A DNA stretch of 64,000 bases from Amoebidium appalachense (Eukaryota; Ichthyosporea), in NCBI GenBank assembly GCA_963693365.1, contig CAVNZM010000001.1:4464001-4528000 (forward strand). Reading direction: 5' to 3'. Below, piece by piece: positions 1-13,155 of this stretch. Position 1 is the stretch's first letter; each line of letters starts with the position of its first letter. The position numbers were made by a program, and so were the translations under genes. The notes below the pieces were generated by a model. It worked only from the letters and a program-made list of their open reading frames with translations. It was not told the DNA's origin and did no database searches.

Positions 1-261
1 CGCCTGCTTTTCCGGAACCACTATATTATATTGTGATGTCTTTTTTTCATGGTACTTTTGTGCTTATTAAGCTAGACTGTTTTTTCCATGACCGAACATA
101 ATTGCTAATCGCTGGTGCAAGACTGGAATGGTTGGCAATCATCAACCATGTGGTGAACCCACAGCATGGCCGCCTAGTGCGCCGGTAACGCTTTAGACTC
201 CGTGTCTACTGTCACAAGAGATAGATGTCCATCGATCCTCATGCGTCCGCTGATCATTTTG

Positions 262-296
<35 letters not shown>

Positions 297-651
297 CGGT
301 CCCGGGCAATTTTCCAAAAGAAAGATCGGGGGTTTTTTTTGCATGGAAGACCGATCATGTAACAGCAATATCACACATTCATTAAAGTTCACATGCATAA
401 ACCAACACTCGCTAAACATGCCTAAACCAAGCAATCAAAATACGTTTTTGCCGCTTTATAGTTTCAGCTTTCTAAAATAACAATCATTGGCTAAACATCA
501 TCATGCGCTAAATCCAGTTCCATTTCTATAGAATTCCCGCCAAAACCTTCTCCGGAACGAATACAGCGTTTTCCTTCACACACTTCAGTATTTTTCAACT
601 TAGACGAAGTGCCAAGCAACTGTGAACGATACTCCTGCAACTGAAAAGAAC
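1..651. other. Upstream region of the FKBP gene, no gene seen
   Basis: No convincing coding sequence. A T-run lies near 262-296. Short open frames across it are translations of that run. The stretch from about 480 to 651 is the likely promoter and 5' leader of the FKBP gene. I see no clear TATA box. Confidence 0.5.
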
Positions 652-1162
652 ATGGCTACTCCTATTGATATTTGCGGCGATGGGGGTCTTATGAAGGTAT
701 GCAAAATGACACGTAGAGGTTTTTTAGGCAAGAATAGTTGAGGCGTCATGTTTTGCCCAGTCTTCCTTGTGAGCAGAGTGGTACTGTTATAAGTTTGTGC
801 ACGTGGTGAATTTGTGTTTATCTCTGCAAGCTTCCAATACTCAACTCATTCGTCCTTACTTGGTCTTCAGAAATCGCGAACCCTGTCGATTTCATGGCTC
901 ACCACATGTGCCTTTACTGACTGTTGTCCTTCCTCTCCTTTTACCCCTGTTGCATCGTGAGTTCGAACAACCTGCACTGCCTGACTTTTTTCCCCTTCCC
1001 CACCAGACCATCGTTAAGGAGGGCACAGGCGATGAGACGCCCCAGAGCGGGGACAACGTGACGGTGCACTATGTCGGCACCCTCCTTGACGGCTCGGAGT
1101 TTGATAGCAGCAGGGCACGCAATCAGCCCTTCACCTTTAAGATTGGCCAGGGTGTGTGGGCG

Positions 1163-1254
<92 letters not shown>

Positions 1255-1639
1255 GCCACACACTCACAGCAAATACATGATGTTCTCACGATTACAGAGT
1301 CAAGGATGCACACTCACACACGTTTACAAGGAGGTGAGATGGGGGGGGAGGGGGAGAGGGGGGGGGGAGGGGGGGGGGGGGGAGTGTGCGTGAGAGATGG
1401 ATGGAGAGAGATAGAGGGGGAGAACAAATTTATGTTTGTGCTGGTTTTGCCCCTTCCTTTTCCCTTTCTCTCTCCCTCATCTCTCTCTCTCTCTCTCCCT
1501 CCCCCCCCCCCCCCCCCTCCCCCCTCTCCCCCCCCCCCCCCCCTCTCCCTCTCTCTCCCTCCCTCCCTCCCTCCCTCCCTCCCTCCCTCCCTCCCTCCCT
1601 CCCCACTCCCACTGTGCCCCCCCCCCCCCCTCTCTCCTT

Positions 1640-1736
<97 letters not shown>

Positions 1737-2861
1737 TGTCTCTCTCTCTCCCTACTTCTCGCCCTCCCCCCCCCAACCACCACCACCACCAAAAAGTGAA
1801 AACGCCAACACCTCCAGCACAGCCTTCCCCCCCTTTCATGAACCCTATTTGATGTATGAGGGTGCCCATCCCTTTCTCTCTCTTTTTCTCATTCTTACCC
1901 TTGTTGGTGGTCACTTTGTAATCCTTCGACCCCCAGTATGTGTGCATGGCCTGGCCCTTTTGTTGGCTGGGAGCTGGGTGCCTGGAAAAAAGGAGAGAGG
2001 AAGGGTTAAAAGGATGGAGATAGTGGGTCGATGGGTTTGGTGGTGGTGGTGTGTGTGTGTTTTGGGGGGGGGGGGGGGGGGGGGGGGGGGGTATGTGTTC
2101 CATAATATTCTTTAGTTCTTGGTGTATCGGTCTTAATCATATAGTTATTACGACTGCCATGTGCTGCGAAATATGCGCCAACTTCTTAGCATGTTTGGGT
2201 GCAGGCCAGGTGATCAAGGGCTGGGACAAGGGTGTGGCCACCATGAAGAAGGGGGAGCATGCAATTCTGCAGTGCAGGGCAGACTACGCATACGGCAAAA
2301 GTGGATCCCCACCCAAGATCCCGGCCGATGCAACCCTGAATTTCGATGTGGAGTTGATTAGCTGGGTAGGTACTTATGTTGCACTGTGTGATTTGTATGG
2401 TCTTTATTATTTTCAAGTTCAACATGGTGTTTTTTATGAAGAGCTTGATGTAGTTGATATGCATTTACAATCCAGTTTCACACGCATGTCCGTCTTTTTT
2501 AACTTTTAAATGGAACTACAAGAAGTGACACCAGCCTGTGTGTGACCTGTCATCACACAGATGGTGGTTCGGAGACAAGCAAGTGGTGAGGGAGTGAAGT
2601 ATGCAAAGAACCTTTATAAGTGATACAAGGATAGAGAAGAGTCTGTGACAGCCACGTTATCTAATAGGTCACTCCAAATCTACAGACTAGTGGGGAGGAT
2701 ATCTCCGGAGATGGCCGGGTCACGGGCAAGAAGGTGACGGAGGGTGAAGGATGGCGCAACCCTAAGGATGGGGAGGAATGCTTGATCTCCTACAAAGGTG
2801 TGTTTTACTTCTTTCTCTTCTTTTTCCTTTTTCTTCGTTCTTTTTACTTTTTTTTTTTTTC

Positions 2862-2908
<47 letters not shown>

Positions 2909-2980
2909 AGGCATAGGTAGACGTGTGTGTGATGGGAGGATGAGCAGAAGACGGCAGCTTTTGGTGGTGGTGGTGGTGGT

Positions 2981-3016
<36 letters not shown>

Positions 3017-3203
3017 TAGGTGTCCAGAGATGCCGTCATTGGTGAACAGGTAAGTGTAGCAGAATGTTGGTAAGGCTGGGGATATTCAAGGCAGCCAGGT
3101 GGGACCTTTTCTCCAGTATATCCAGGGGAGGGGGGGGGGGGGGGGGGAGGGGGTAAAATCTGATTACGTGTCATGACTGAGTCGAATAGGTAAGACATGC
3201 TGT

Positions 3204-3239
<36 letters not shown>

Positions 3240-3758
3240 AAAACCTGATTACGTGTCATGACTGAGTCGAATAGGTAAGACATGCTGTGAGAGGGGGAGG
3301 GGGGGGGGGGGGGGGGGGGGGTAAAATTGATCAATGACATGTAGGAAGGACATGAACTCGGATAAACATGTCTGCGAAAGGGGTATAGGCGTCCTGGTTT
3401 GAGTGTGGGAAACGTTGTCGGGCAGGAGCCCGGTGAAGGTTAGGGAGACATGTTGACATGCATAGCACAGGAGAAGGGTGCAACGGGGGGGGGGGGGGGG
3501 GGGGGATCTTAAGTGTGGTGGATTCTGACAACGGTTTTTTTTTGGCTGCATGGTTTACATCCAGCGGGGATGTGTTTGTGGACGAGAAGGAGGTGTGGGT
3601 GACCATTGGGGCCGGCAAGGTGCCCAAGGGGGTGGAAAAGGCCCTGCTGAAGACGAAGAAGGGGTGGGTGCCTGTGGGGTGTGATGTTTCTTTGCCCTTG
3701 GGGTTTGTTTTTCACTATTAGGCCTTAGCTTTCTGTTCCCCCGGGCCGAGTCCCTCCT

Positions 3759-3804
<46 letters not shown>

Positions 3805-4085
3805 CCCCGCCCCGCCTTTTTTTGGGGGGGAAGGGGAGGGGAGGGGGGAGGGGGGTGTATTTTACTGTAACTGTTACTGTGTTTGTGGTGGTGGATGTGT
3901 GTGGGGGAGGGGGGGGGGTCGGTTGTGGTGTTCTGTCACTGCAGAGACGGTGTTCCCCCCCCCCCCCCCCTAGGGAGGGCGAAAGTTGACGTTTTTAGTT
4001 GTGGTGTTGTCAAGGGGAGTGAGGTGTCAGTATTGTGTCTTTGAATGCGGAGGGTAGGTGAATGTGTGTGTGTGTGTGTGTTTGT

Positions 4086-4174
<89 letters not shown>

Positions 4175-4612
4175 CGCGCGTGTGTGTGTGTGCGTGTGTG
4201 TACATCAGGGGAGGGAATGCGGAGGGAGGGGGGGGGGGGGGAGGGGGGGGGGGGGGGGGGCGCTGGTGTATACAGAATATGCCAGCTTACGCAGAAAAGA
4301 TATTTTGTAGCTTTCGTAGCACAAAGAAGGCAACAAGATGGTAGTGGAGAGTTCGAGTCAAACCCAGACTACGTCTAATCAACACAGATGTTATAGTTAC
4401 TCATGGACATGCACGCACGCATCCACCCGTTTGTGCACGAGCACGCACACACACACATACACTCACACACACACACACACACACACACACCCACACACAC
4501 ACAGAGCTGTATGGTGCATCAAGTGTGAGCCAGGATATGCCTACGGTGATGCCGGCCTCCCCCCTCACGTTGCCCCCAATACTCCTGTCGAGTTTGAGGT
4601 ATATACCCCCCA

Positions 4613-4656
<44 letters not shown>

Positions 4657-4860
4657 TACACATGTTCACAGAAACACGCCAGACCTGCTGATTTTTTGAT
4701 TCTCAGGCACTCCTCCTCCCCCCCCCCCCCCCCCCCCTCTCCCCCCTTTGCGCTCCAGCCCACTTCCCATTTGTGGGCAAGTCGAGCACGTGTGGGGGTT
4801 GGGAGTGGGGGGGGGGATCCAAGAGTTGCAGAGAGTTGCACCCTCCCCTCTTCCCCCTCC

Positions 4861-4897
<37 letters not shown>

Positions 4898-5315
4898 ACA
4901 CACACACACCACCCCACCCCACCCCCACCCCAATTATATGACGTGTACTTGGAGCAATGTGCCGAGCTTATTGTCTGAGGATTAATAGGCCAGATGGTGT
5001 GGTTGGTGACGTCACTGTGTGCACGTACAGGTGTTTGTGCCCCGCTGGAAGGAGGTGGTCAAGATTGCTGGGGGGGCAATCAAGCGCATAAGTTGGTCGA
5101 TGGCGAGGGTTACCAGTGCCCCAATAAGGTGCGTGCAAAAATAGCCATGTATGGAAGATGGTGGGATGTGCCGGCTTTGCCAGTCTGTCATTGGCTGGTA
5201 CAGTGGTTATCTTTTATCTCTGTGTCTGCTGCATAGCTATGTTCCGATTGGTAGAGTGTCGTCATAAGGGCTTGACTGTTTGCACCACTTAGTTTATAAT
5301 GGTCTGTGTGCCTAT

Positions 5316-5347
<32 letters not shown>

Positions 5348-5590
5348 ACCCCCCCCCCACCACCACCACCACCACCACCACCACCACGGTTGAAGTCTTA
5401 CGTGCAAGATGCTGATGTGGTTTGCTACACATGTAACACGCACACACACACACATACACACAAACACACACACAGTTTGCCACTGTGACCGTGTCCGCCA
5501 ACGGGGAGCCATTCCGCCAGGTTCAACTTTGCCGCGCAGAGCTGCCGGATGGAGTTGAGCAGGCTATCCTGCAAATGCACAAGGGTGGGT

Positions 5591-5641
<51 letters not shown>

Positions 5642-5692
5642 ACACACCCCAACCGAACACCACCACCACCACCACCGCGCGCACGCGCTCGT

Positions 5693-5758
<66 letters not shown>

Positions 5759-5775
5759 TCACGCCTTACAAACAT

Positions 5776-5807
<32 letters not shown>

Positions 5808-6768
5808 CCCCCCCCATTTCCTCGTCGCTCCTCTCGCTTAACTCTGACCGTTGTGATTACTTTTCACTGTTCCCTCACATTTCTGTCTCGTGCGCTGGTG
5901 GGTGTAGCTGGTTTCCGAGCATGTGCGTGCAGTTTTTTCGTACGTACAACTTTATTGTTCCATGTCCGATTGTGGTGAAAGCTCTACAGAGAGCATGGAC
6001 ATAAATGTTTATCCTTCTTGCTGTTTTTTAGTGAGATTAGGTCGACCTTTTCATGATACCTGCACACAACCACTCTTGAGAACACACATACTGTTTACAC
6101 TCCTCACTAGCTGCTGCGCCTTTCCCTGTGTCGCGTAGATCTCTCTCTGATGACCAAACCCCATCCCCCTCTCTTTTCTTCCCTCCTTTCCCATATATAT
6201 ATTTCTCACACACAGGTGAGCAAGACGACATTGTAGTCGAGCCCAGCCACCAAGACCCCGAGACGGAGACTGTGACGGATCTTGCCAAATCCTACACAGT
6301 CACGCTGCAGGACTTCACCAAGGCCAAGGATAGTTGGGAGATGACCACGGATGAGAAACTGAGTGGGTCGGAGTCGTTCAAGGAGTCGGGCACCGCACTG
6401 TTCAAGGAGAGTAGGTGCCCTGCTGCCCCTGTTTTCATTTTTTCTGTTTTCTTTTCTTTCCTTTTTCTTTTTTTTCTTTGCTTTTTTTTTCTTTCTTTTT
6501 TTCACCCTTCCTACCTCCCAGTAATTTTGTTTTCTATTTTGGGAGAGTAGGTGCAAGGCTACCCCTATTTCGTTTTTTTTTTTTTTTTTCGTTTTTTTTT
6601 TGTTTTTTTTTTGGTTTTTGGCTTTTTGGCTTTTTGCACTGTGATATGGCTAAGGAAGGTGGTGAGAGGTGAGAGGTGAATGGGTGGGAAGTTGTCTTTT
6701 TCCCTCTTCCCTTCTTTTTCTTTGTTGTGCACTGAACTATCAAATAGCACGTTGCGAATTTCTGAGAC

Positions 6769-6800
<32 letters not shown>

Positions 6801-8155
6801 ATACATGATGTATAATCGCATCATACCCCCTGTTCAAACTTTTATGGGGATATTCTTGTACTTGTATGTATGGTGGATGTAAGTTGTTTTTGCATGTGTG
6901 AGCTGTGTTAAGTTCGCAGTACTTTGATAGGAAACAGATTGAGAGAACAGACCGAGAGAACGCCGTTGTAACATCACATGCAAATGTACATCATTATTTA
7001 TACCTCACAGGACCGGGGGGGGGGGGGGGGGGGGGGGGGGGTTGGGTCGCATATTCCTCACTCTTTTTTTTTTGCAGGCAAATACAACACAGCCCTCAAG
7101 CACTACGAACACGCCGAGAAACTCTTGGATGTAAGCCAAACCCCCGTCCCCCTCCCCATCCTCTCCCCCTCCCCCACACCCACACCCACACACACACAGC
7201 GCCTTCTCCATCCTTCCAATGGAGAGGATGCGGATGAGAGGGTGGGGGGAGGGGGAAGGGGGGGGAGGGGGGGCGCTGGGAAGGGGGGAGAGAGGGGAGG
7301 GGGGGGGGGGGGGGGGGGGGAGGGAGGGAGGGAGGGAGCTGCTAGTATTCCCGTGTTCTGGTGGCCGCTGGAAGTCTGCAGCTTGCGCTCTATCGTCTCG
7401 CAGCGGTTTTTCTGCGTCCTCTCTCCACACACTCTCTTCCGACACTATCCTCTCCACTTGTTTCCGGCTTAGTATCATGCCTGTTTGTTTCCTCATTTAG
7501 TGCTCTCTGTGACGCAGTGTGCAGAAACAGAACAATAAGAATAACCTGGCCACGGTGCACTGCTTACCATCCTCCCCTCTCCACACCCCATCTACTCCTC
7601 CTCGCCCTCCCTGTTTAATCCTCTTGTATTGTTCACTTTCGATATGTCATCTCGTTCATCTCCCATCATACTCACACTCGCACACAAACACACACAGTCC
7701 GAGACCGGGTTCACTACGGATGAGGAGAAAAGCAAAAAGGCGGCGCTTGTGACTGCAGCCAGACTCAACATGGCTGCATGCGACCTCAAACTAAAGAAGT
7801 ACACAGAGGTGGGTGGGTGGGCTATCTTTAACTCCGCTTAAAGCTTTAATGTGCTGTTTTTGTTTGTTTGTTTGTTTGTTTGTTTTGCAGAGAGAGGGAG
7901 AGCAAGGTTGGAGTTTGTATTCGATGTTTAGAACTTTGTACTGAAGAAAGTACGAGCTAAGTATTAGTACTCGGATATGGATTTTGATTCGGTCTTTCTC
8001 TCGAGCCGTTGCTGGTTGTTATTTCTTGAGCCGAAAATGATCTCTTACACCGAGCCATTGTGTATGTATGTAAATGGTGGCAGTTTGGTTATCAGTGGGA
8101 ATATACGGGGGGGAGGGGGAAAGAGGTTTGGTTGTGGTGGTGGTGGTGTTTGTGT

Positions 8156-8208
<53 letters not shown>

Positions 8209-8649
8209 CTACACACTGTTTTTTTTTTTTTTTTTTTTTTTTCCCCTTCCCCGATGTGCTGACTTGACTATCGTTTTCTGGTGCCACCCACCTGCTCACA
8301 CACACGTGCACACCCGCAGTGCATCAGCGTGTGCAAGAAGGTGCTGGATAAGGACCCGGACAACGTCAAGGCACTCTACCGCCTGGGCTGTGCATACAAG
8401 TATGATTGCAACAACCCACAAAAAAAAAACGAAGAAGAAAAGGGAGAGAGAGGGGGGGGGGGGGGGGGGGGGGAGGGGGGGGGGGGGGGAGAATATGAGA
8501 CATGCACTCGTGCACGCAAGCACACCTCCACGGTGTTGGTTTCATGCCGGTTTGTTAAATAGAATAACCTGTCGTGGAAGTTAGAACGAGTGTGCTGTAA
8601 ATTTGCTTCTAGTGGTTGTGCATCGATACATCTGGCTATGTGTGTATGC

Positions 8650-8728
<79 letters not shown>

Positions 8729-8799
8729 CGCGTGAGTGTGTGTGCCAGCATGTGTGCGTGCATGCGTGGGTGCCTGTGTTTGTGTGTGTGTGTGCCTGA

Positions 8800-8866
<67 letters not shown>

Positions 8867-9542
8867 GGTGTGTGTACTTGATCGATTCTTACATCCTTTC
8901 ATCTTTTTTGCAGTGCTAGCAACGACTCCCCTGAAGCTAAGAAGGTTTTGACGGTAAGAAACCCCCCCCCCCCCCCCCCCCCCCCCCCTCCTCTCTCTCA
9001 TACGCGCAACTCCACTACCACCTCTTCTCCCTTTCGTACCTTCTCCACTCTTCGAACAGGCAAACACATAGTTGACTGTACGAGTGCTTGTACATCTTTT
9101 CTCCTGCCAGCTCGTTCACTGATATTATTCTTTTTTGGTTTCCACTTCCAGGAAAGATGTGAACTCTAAAGAGGGAAAAGGAAGTGTGTGGTTTGACCTA
9201 CACGGCCAGGTCTGTACGTAATCTGTTGCGATTTATGGACACCACAGTATTTCATATTTAATAGTAGTTTGCTCAGTTGAGCCCATCCCTTACCTTCTTC
9301 TTCTCCCCGTTCCAAAACATGCACATCCAAGCACCCACACAAGGACAAGCACACACACACAAACACACAAGAGCACACACACACACACACACACACTCAC
9401 TCACACACACAAACACACACAGCATTTGGTGGAGGTAGACTCAACCAATGCGGCCGCCAAGAAGGAACTCAATGACGTCATCAAGAAGATCAAGGCACAG
9501 GAGCAGCGCGAGAAGATGATCTTTGCTAGCATGTTTGCCTGA
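652..9542 (+). CDS. Multi-domain FKBP peptidyl-prolyl isomerase with TPR repeats (14 exons)
   Basis: Catalyses prolyl cis-trans isomerisation; FKBP-TPR proteins of the FKBP52 / plant ROF1 type are usually Hsp90 co-chaperones. Exons as read: 652-696, 1007-1151, 2205-2365, 2686-2797, 3565-3663, 4505-4598, 5031-5128, 5476-5584, 6216-6410, 7078-7130, 7698-7808, 8320-8399, 8914-8953, 9423-9542; about 487 residues. The N-terminus ([15 protein letters not shown]) resembles the plant ROF1 start. FKBP domain 1 keeps the binding-pocket residues (HYVG, EFDSS, FTFKI, VIKGW, DYAYG, NFDVEL). Domain 2 keeps GYAYGDAG. Domain 3 is degenerate and has lost the AYG/IPP signature. DSWEM then leads into three TPR-like segments ([45 protein letters not shown]) and the family-typical end (KMIFASMFA). 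Two joints are one base out of phase: the exon 4/5 junction, and a G7 run in exon 7 where G8 would restore the frame. AATAAA at 9863 may be the poly(A) signal. Confidence 0.9.
1179..1254. repeat. (CA)n microsatellite in FKBP intron 2
   Basis: Nearly perfect CA dinucleotide run just after the exon 2 donor. It is followed by G-rich sequence and then a (CT)n tract at about 1640-1755. Confidence 0.9.
1640..1755. repeat. (CT)n tract in FKBP intron 2
   Basis: Long CT run, preceded by (CCCT)n and poly-C and followed by poly-C with CCA repeats. The serine/leucine/proline-rich frames here are repeat translations. Confidence 0.9.
4060..4200. repeat. (GT)n microsatellite with (CG)n interruption in FKBP intron 5
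   Basis: GT run containing a short CGCGCGCG block near 4167, followed by poly-G. The neighbouring (CA)n at about 4442-4502 runs directly into the exon 6 acceptor. Confidence 0.9.
8650..8870. repeat. (GT)n microsatellites in FKBP intron 12
   Basis: Two long GT runs separated by GC-alternating and mixed sequence, lying between exons 12 and 13. Confidence 0.9.
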
Positions 9543-10467
9543 TTGGCTAGTTAGAAAGGATAAAAGTAATGGTGGGGACTGGTTGGCTGCTTTGAAATCC
9601 GCCAGATATCATGTATCCATGTGAATGCCACGTGGATTTCTATGGTGGAGGATGGGATACAGTAGCTTTTTTAAAGAGGGATTGTGATTGGTGATGTGCA
9701 CTGATGTCCGTTTCTTCTTTCTAAATTTGGTAGCATTGCCATATCAGGAGCGCCGAGCGTTTCTATTATAGCGTTTATAAACTTTTATGTACACAACAGA
9801 GAGGATTGTAGATATGTGGGGCCGGATGCAGGCATTATACGGACCACACTAAATTAACGCTAAATAAAAGGTCACCAGGGGGTGGTATAATATAGAGGGA
9901 AACAATGATATTGGGAACCTGTGGGCCGATTGGGCCGGGGTAAAACAGAAGGGGTAGCTGACAGTCTATCCCCCTCCTCCCCGCCCCCCTCCTCCCCCCA
10001 GCCCCCCCCCCCCCCCCCCCCTCTTACGTAATTACACGCACACACACCCATTCACCCAATGGTCTTGCAGACTCGCGCGCGCGCACACACACAGACACAG
10101 CGCCGTACCGACAAACGGCCGTACCTTCCGAACCACAGGTGTTGTGTATATACACAAACGCACACGCTTCACGGTGCTGCACGTGTGCGCTGAAACACGT
10201 ACGTACAGACAGATGCCCGAAACCCATGCATATACATGTACAAAATCACGACACGAGCGCCTGTACCTCACTCGAGAGGTACATGCATCCTTGCACACGG
10301 ACGTCGTATATAGAGATCAGCGATTGTTTGCGCAATCCTAAAAAAATTGATCCGACTTTCTGCAGCATCTGGCACGTACTGACGGTGCCTGGACCGGGCT
10401 GCTATGAACTTGCCGTTCGCCTCCTCACACGTACTGACGGTGTGCACGCGCTGCGATGAACTTTCCG

Positions 10468-10702
10468 ATTTTTCCTTACACTCTCGCGACCGCGTGCATG
10501 CTTTCTGTCGCGGCGCCTCGACGGTTCGATAGAGTCCAGTGTTCGCTGAATTGTGTAAGGAAAAATAAGGAGCCATCTCAGTAGGTGGCAGGTTCGCCTC
10601 ACTCTATTTTTCCTTACACTCTCGCGACCGCGTGCATGCTTTCTCTCGCGGCGGCTCTACGGTCCCGAGAGTCCAGTGTGTGCTGTGTGTGTAAGGAAAA
10701 AT
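10468..10702. repeat. Tandem pair of foldback (hairpin) units
   Basis: Two units about 138 bp apart share one plan. Each opens with ATTTTTCCTTACAC (10468-10481 and 10606-10619) and closes with its exact complement GTGTAAGGAAAAAT (10553-10566 and 10689-10702). Inside, CTCGCGACCGCG lies opposite a TCGCGGCG-type arm. Each unit is followed by a small hairpin around CTCAGTAGGTG. Candidate MITE/foldback element or structured transcript; the function is unknown. Confidence 0.65.
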
Positions 10703-12141
10703 ACGAGTCACCTCAGTAGGTGACAGCTGCAGCATAACGTTTTGGGAGAAAAACGCGAGCGGCAAAAACGAACCCAAAACAGCAGGAAAAAAAAGAGAAA
10801 AGAAACCATAAGCATATACTAAGTCAAATGAAGCGCCATACTCTTCATAAAATATATTTATATCTCTATTTTACTGAGTGTTGTTTTATTCTGACGATCT
10901 CACCACCGTAAGGCTAGGTTGTTGGACCAAACGGCCTACCATGAGCACACATGCATGGGAACTCTCTTGTTGCTTGTACTGGCTTACACCTGGGGGCTAG
11001 AGGAAGCAGTTTAATGGTGGGTGTGATTGAAAAACGGCAGCTTATGAGACGCGCTGTATGCTTTGTTCGGCGTGGTCGCTCTACTGGCTGCTTTTCGTGC
11101 ACGTTACATCTGCACAGTTAGCTGCAGGTTGCAGGTCCCCATGGCCCTCGAGGCAACCCTTGGTACAGCTTGTTGCAGATCTAGAGCGCATAAAAAGAAC
11201 AGACCGGAACATCGACCATTGTTGTGCACACGTACACCTTTTGGTATGTTGCTGCTTGTAGCAGAGGTCAAAGATGAAGGTATATATTAATGAGGCCTAG
11301 GAAGCAAGATACCGTATATACATACACACGAGCAAGCTGCTAAGAGTCACTCCGGGTAGAGAAAGGCTAGGCTAGCAGCGAGTATACTAGCAGTAACTTG
11401 AAGGGCGGTTGAAAAGTGTTGAGGGCGACGTACATAGTAGCTAAGCAATGAGTAACGTACAAGTATTCGTTTTGAAAAGCCACCTCAAAGTCAACGAAGC
11501 ATCGCATGGTGATGTGCAGACGCCAACAAACGTGCTTCGTGTTCGTGCCCTGGTCACGAACCGTTGTATGCCTATCCACACCTCATGACGATCATGATAC
11601 ATGTACACGGCGCGTACTTTGCAGTGCAGGCCCCCGGAGTGACAGCTAGAGCTGGTAGATCCGGTAGTAGGAAACGGAGGAACGAAACCACCAATTCTTT
11701 AATGGATCTATTCCCACAAATTTTAGACTACACTGTTTCCTCATCCCAACTGTAAGTTACTGCCCACTGAGCCTCTCGGTGCAAGTCCATCTAAGTCACG
11801 GTCTTTTCTCGACCAACAGGTGTTCGCAGTTCTTGTGCGCACTTGCTCCTAGATCTATACGCACTTGCTCCTAGATCTATACACCCACCTCCCCCGTTCC
11901 CCACCCCGGTCGTACCACCCACCTGGCCTAAGCTCCCGGCCTGCAGATATCCAACTGCCCCCGCCCAAATCCCCTTCCCCCCCCCTCCCCCCCCCCACCC
12001 CCGGCACAGAGCTCGTGAGAAACCCTTTCTAGCATCCCTATATCCACCTTCCATTCTCCCCCCCCCCCCCCCCCCCCCTCCCCCCGTCTCTGCTCTTGCA
12101 ACGGTACATAGTGTCACCTGGTCACCACCTTTGCATATATT

Positions 12142-12172
<31 letters not shown>

Positions 12173-13053
12173 CCCCCCCCCCCTCCCCCCCCCCTCACCC
12201 CGGGAAGATCAGTGCTTTAAACAAGCGAGCCTGTGTCTGCGCATCAGATGTGCACACGCACGCACACATACACGCAAAAGCACAAGTGCAGGCACACACA
12301 TACCAACCTAAAAATGCGCGACACCAGCACACTAACAAGATCTCAAGGTGATACTTGGTGTGAGAAAAGACCCGCCGGGTCAAAATTTAGATGATGCACG
12401 CTATAGCTCGACGTAAGCGTAAACCATTCACATCATGCACTTGAAAAGAGTCAGCAGCTTAAAAATAACATGCATATTTCTGCTTGCACTTTCGTTTTAG
12501 TGACTCGGGTTCGCATCTTCCCGTTAGTCTAAGAGTACAGTGCAGTTGCGGACCCACAACGATAGCTACCGTTTACTTATGGACTACAAGGCTCTCCCTT
12601 TCCACCTCCGCTCCCCCACAGAATTCTTCTCCTTCTGACCCGCTACCTGTTATGCCCATTCCCTGAAGCACCTAGAAGTCGGCCCTTCGTGCCTGTATAC
12701 CCACTGCATGTACGTTGTCTAGTGGTGCTGCATGGTGTGATCCTTTCGGCAAAGCACCTACTGCAGCTGCGTGAGGCTTCCAAGCATCCTAGATGCGTAG
12801 CCTACGGTAACATGGTTGAAAGGGCACTCGAAAAGAAAGGTCGCAAACTGTTTTATATAAAAAGAACGTTGTTCTTATGGCCATACAGCGCTACCTACGT
12901 GAAGTACTTCGTGTCAGTTCCTTCTCTTTTGTTTCTGCAGCAGCCGTGCCGCTCGATCAGCTATGCTGCAGAAAATGCGTTTGCGCAATCAACGCTGATG
13001 CGCGGCAAATATACCCACATGCCCTTTGAAACCGTATAGCAACACTGCGGCAT

Positions 13054-13115
13054 GTGCACGCACTCTTGCACACAGAGGCGTACTGTGCACGCACTCTTGC
13101 ACACAGAGGCGTACC
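13054..13115. repeat. 31-bp direct tandem duplication
   Basis: The unit beginning GTGCACGCACTCTTGCACAC occurs twice back to back, ending about 40 bp before the BtuF-like start codon. It may lie in the promoter or 5' leader. Confidence 0.75.
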
Positions 13116-13155
13116 ATATCATCTGTAGACACCGTGCCACACACACAAACACAAC

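Larger units (their letters stand above)
9543..13155. other. Intergenic region between the FKBP and BtuF-like genes
   Basis: No gene supported. It holds the probable FKBP 3' UTR (poly(A) signal AATAAA at 9863), a poly-C tract near 10000, the paired hairpin units at 10468-10702, a 23-bp tandem duplication near 11840-11882 (unit contains GCACTTGCTCCTAGATC), poly-C tracts near 12060 and 12142, and a 31-bp tandem duplication at 13054-13115 just before the next gene. Confidence 0.5.

Noticed and set aside
202-480. ORFs over the T-run at 262-296.
   Set aside because: Low-complexity poly-Phe/poly-Lys translation upstream of the FKBP start.
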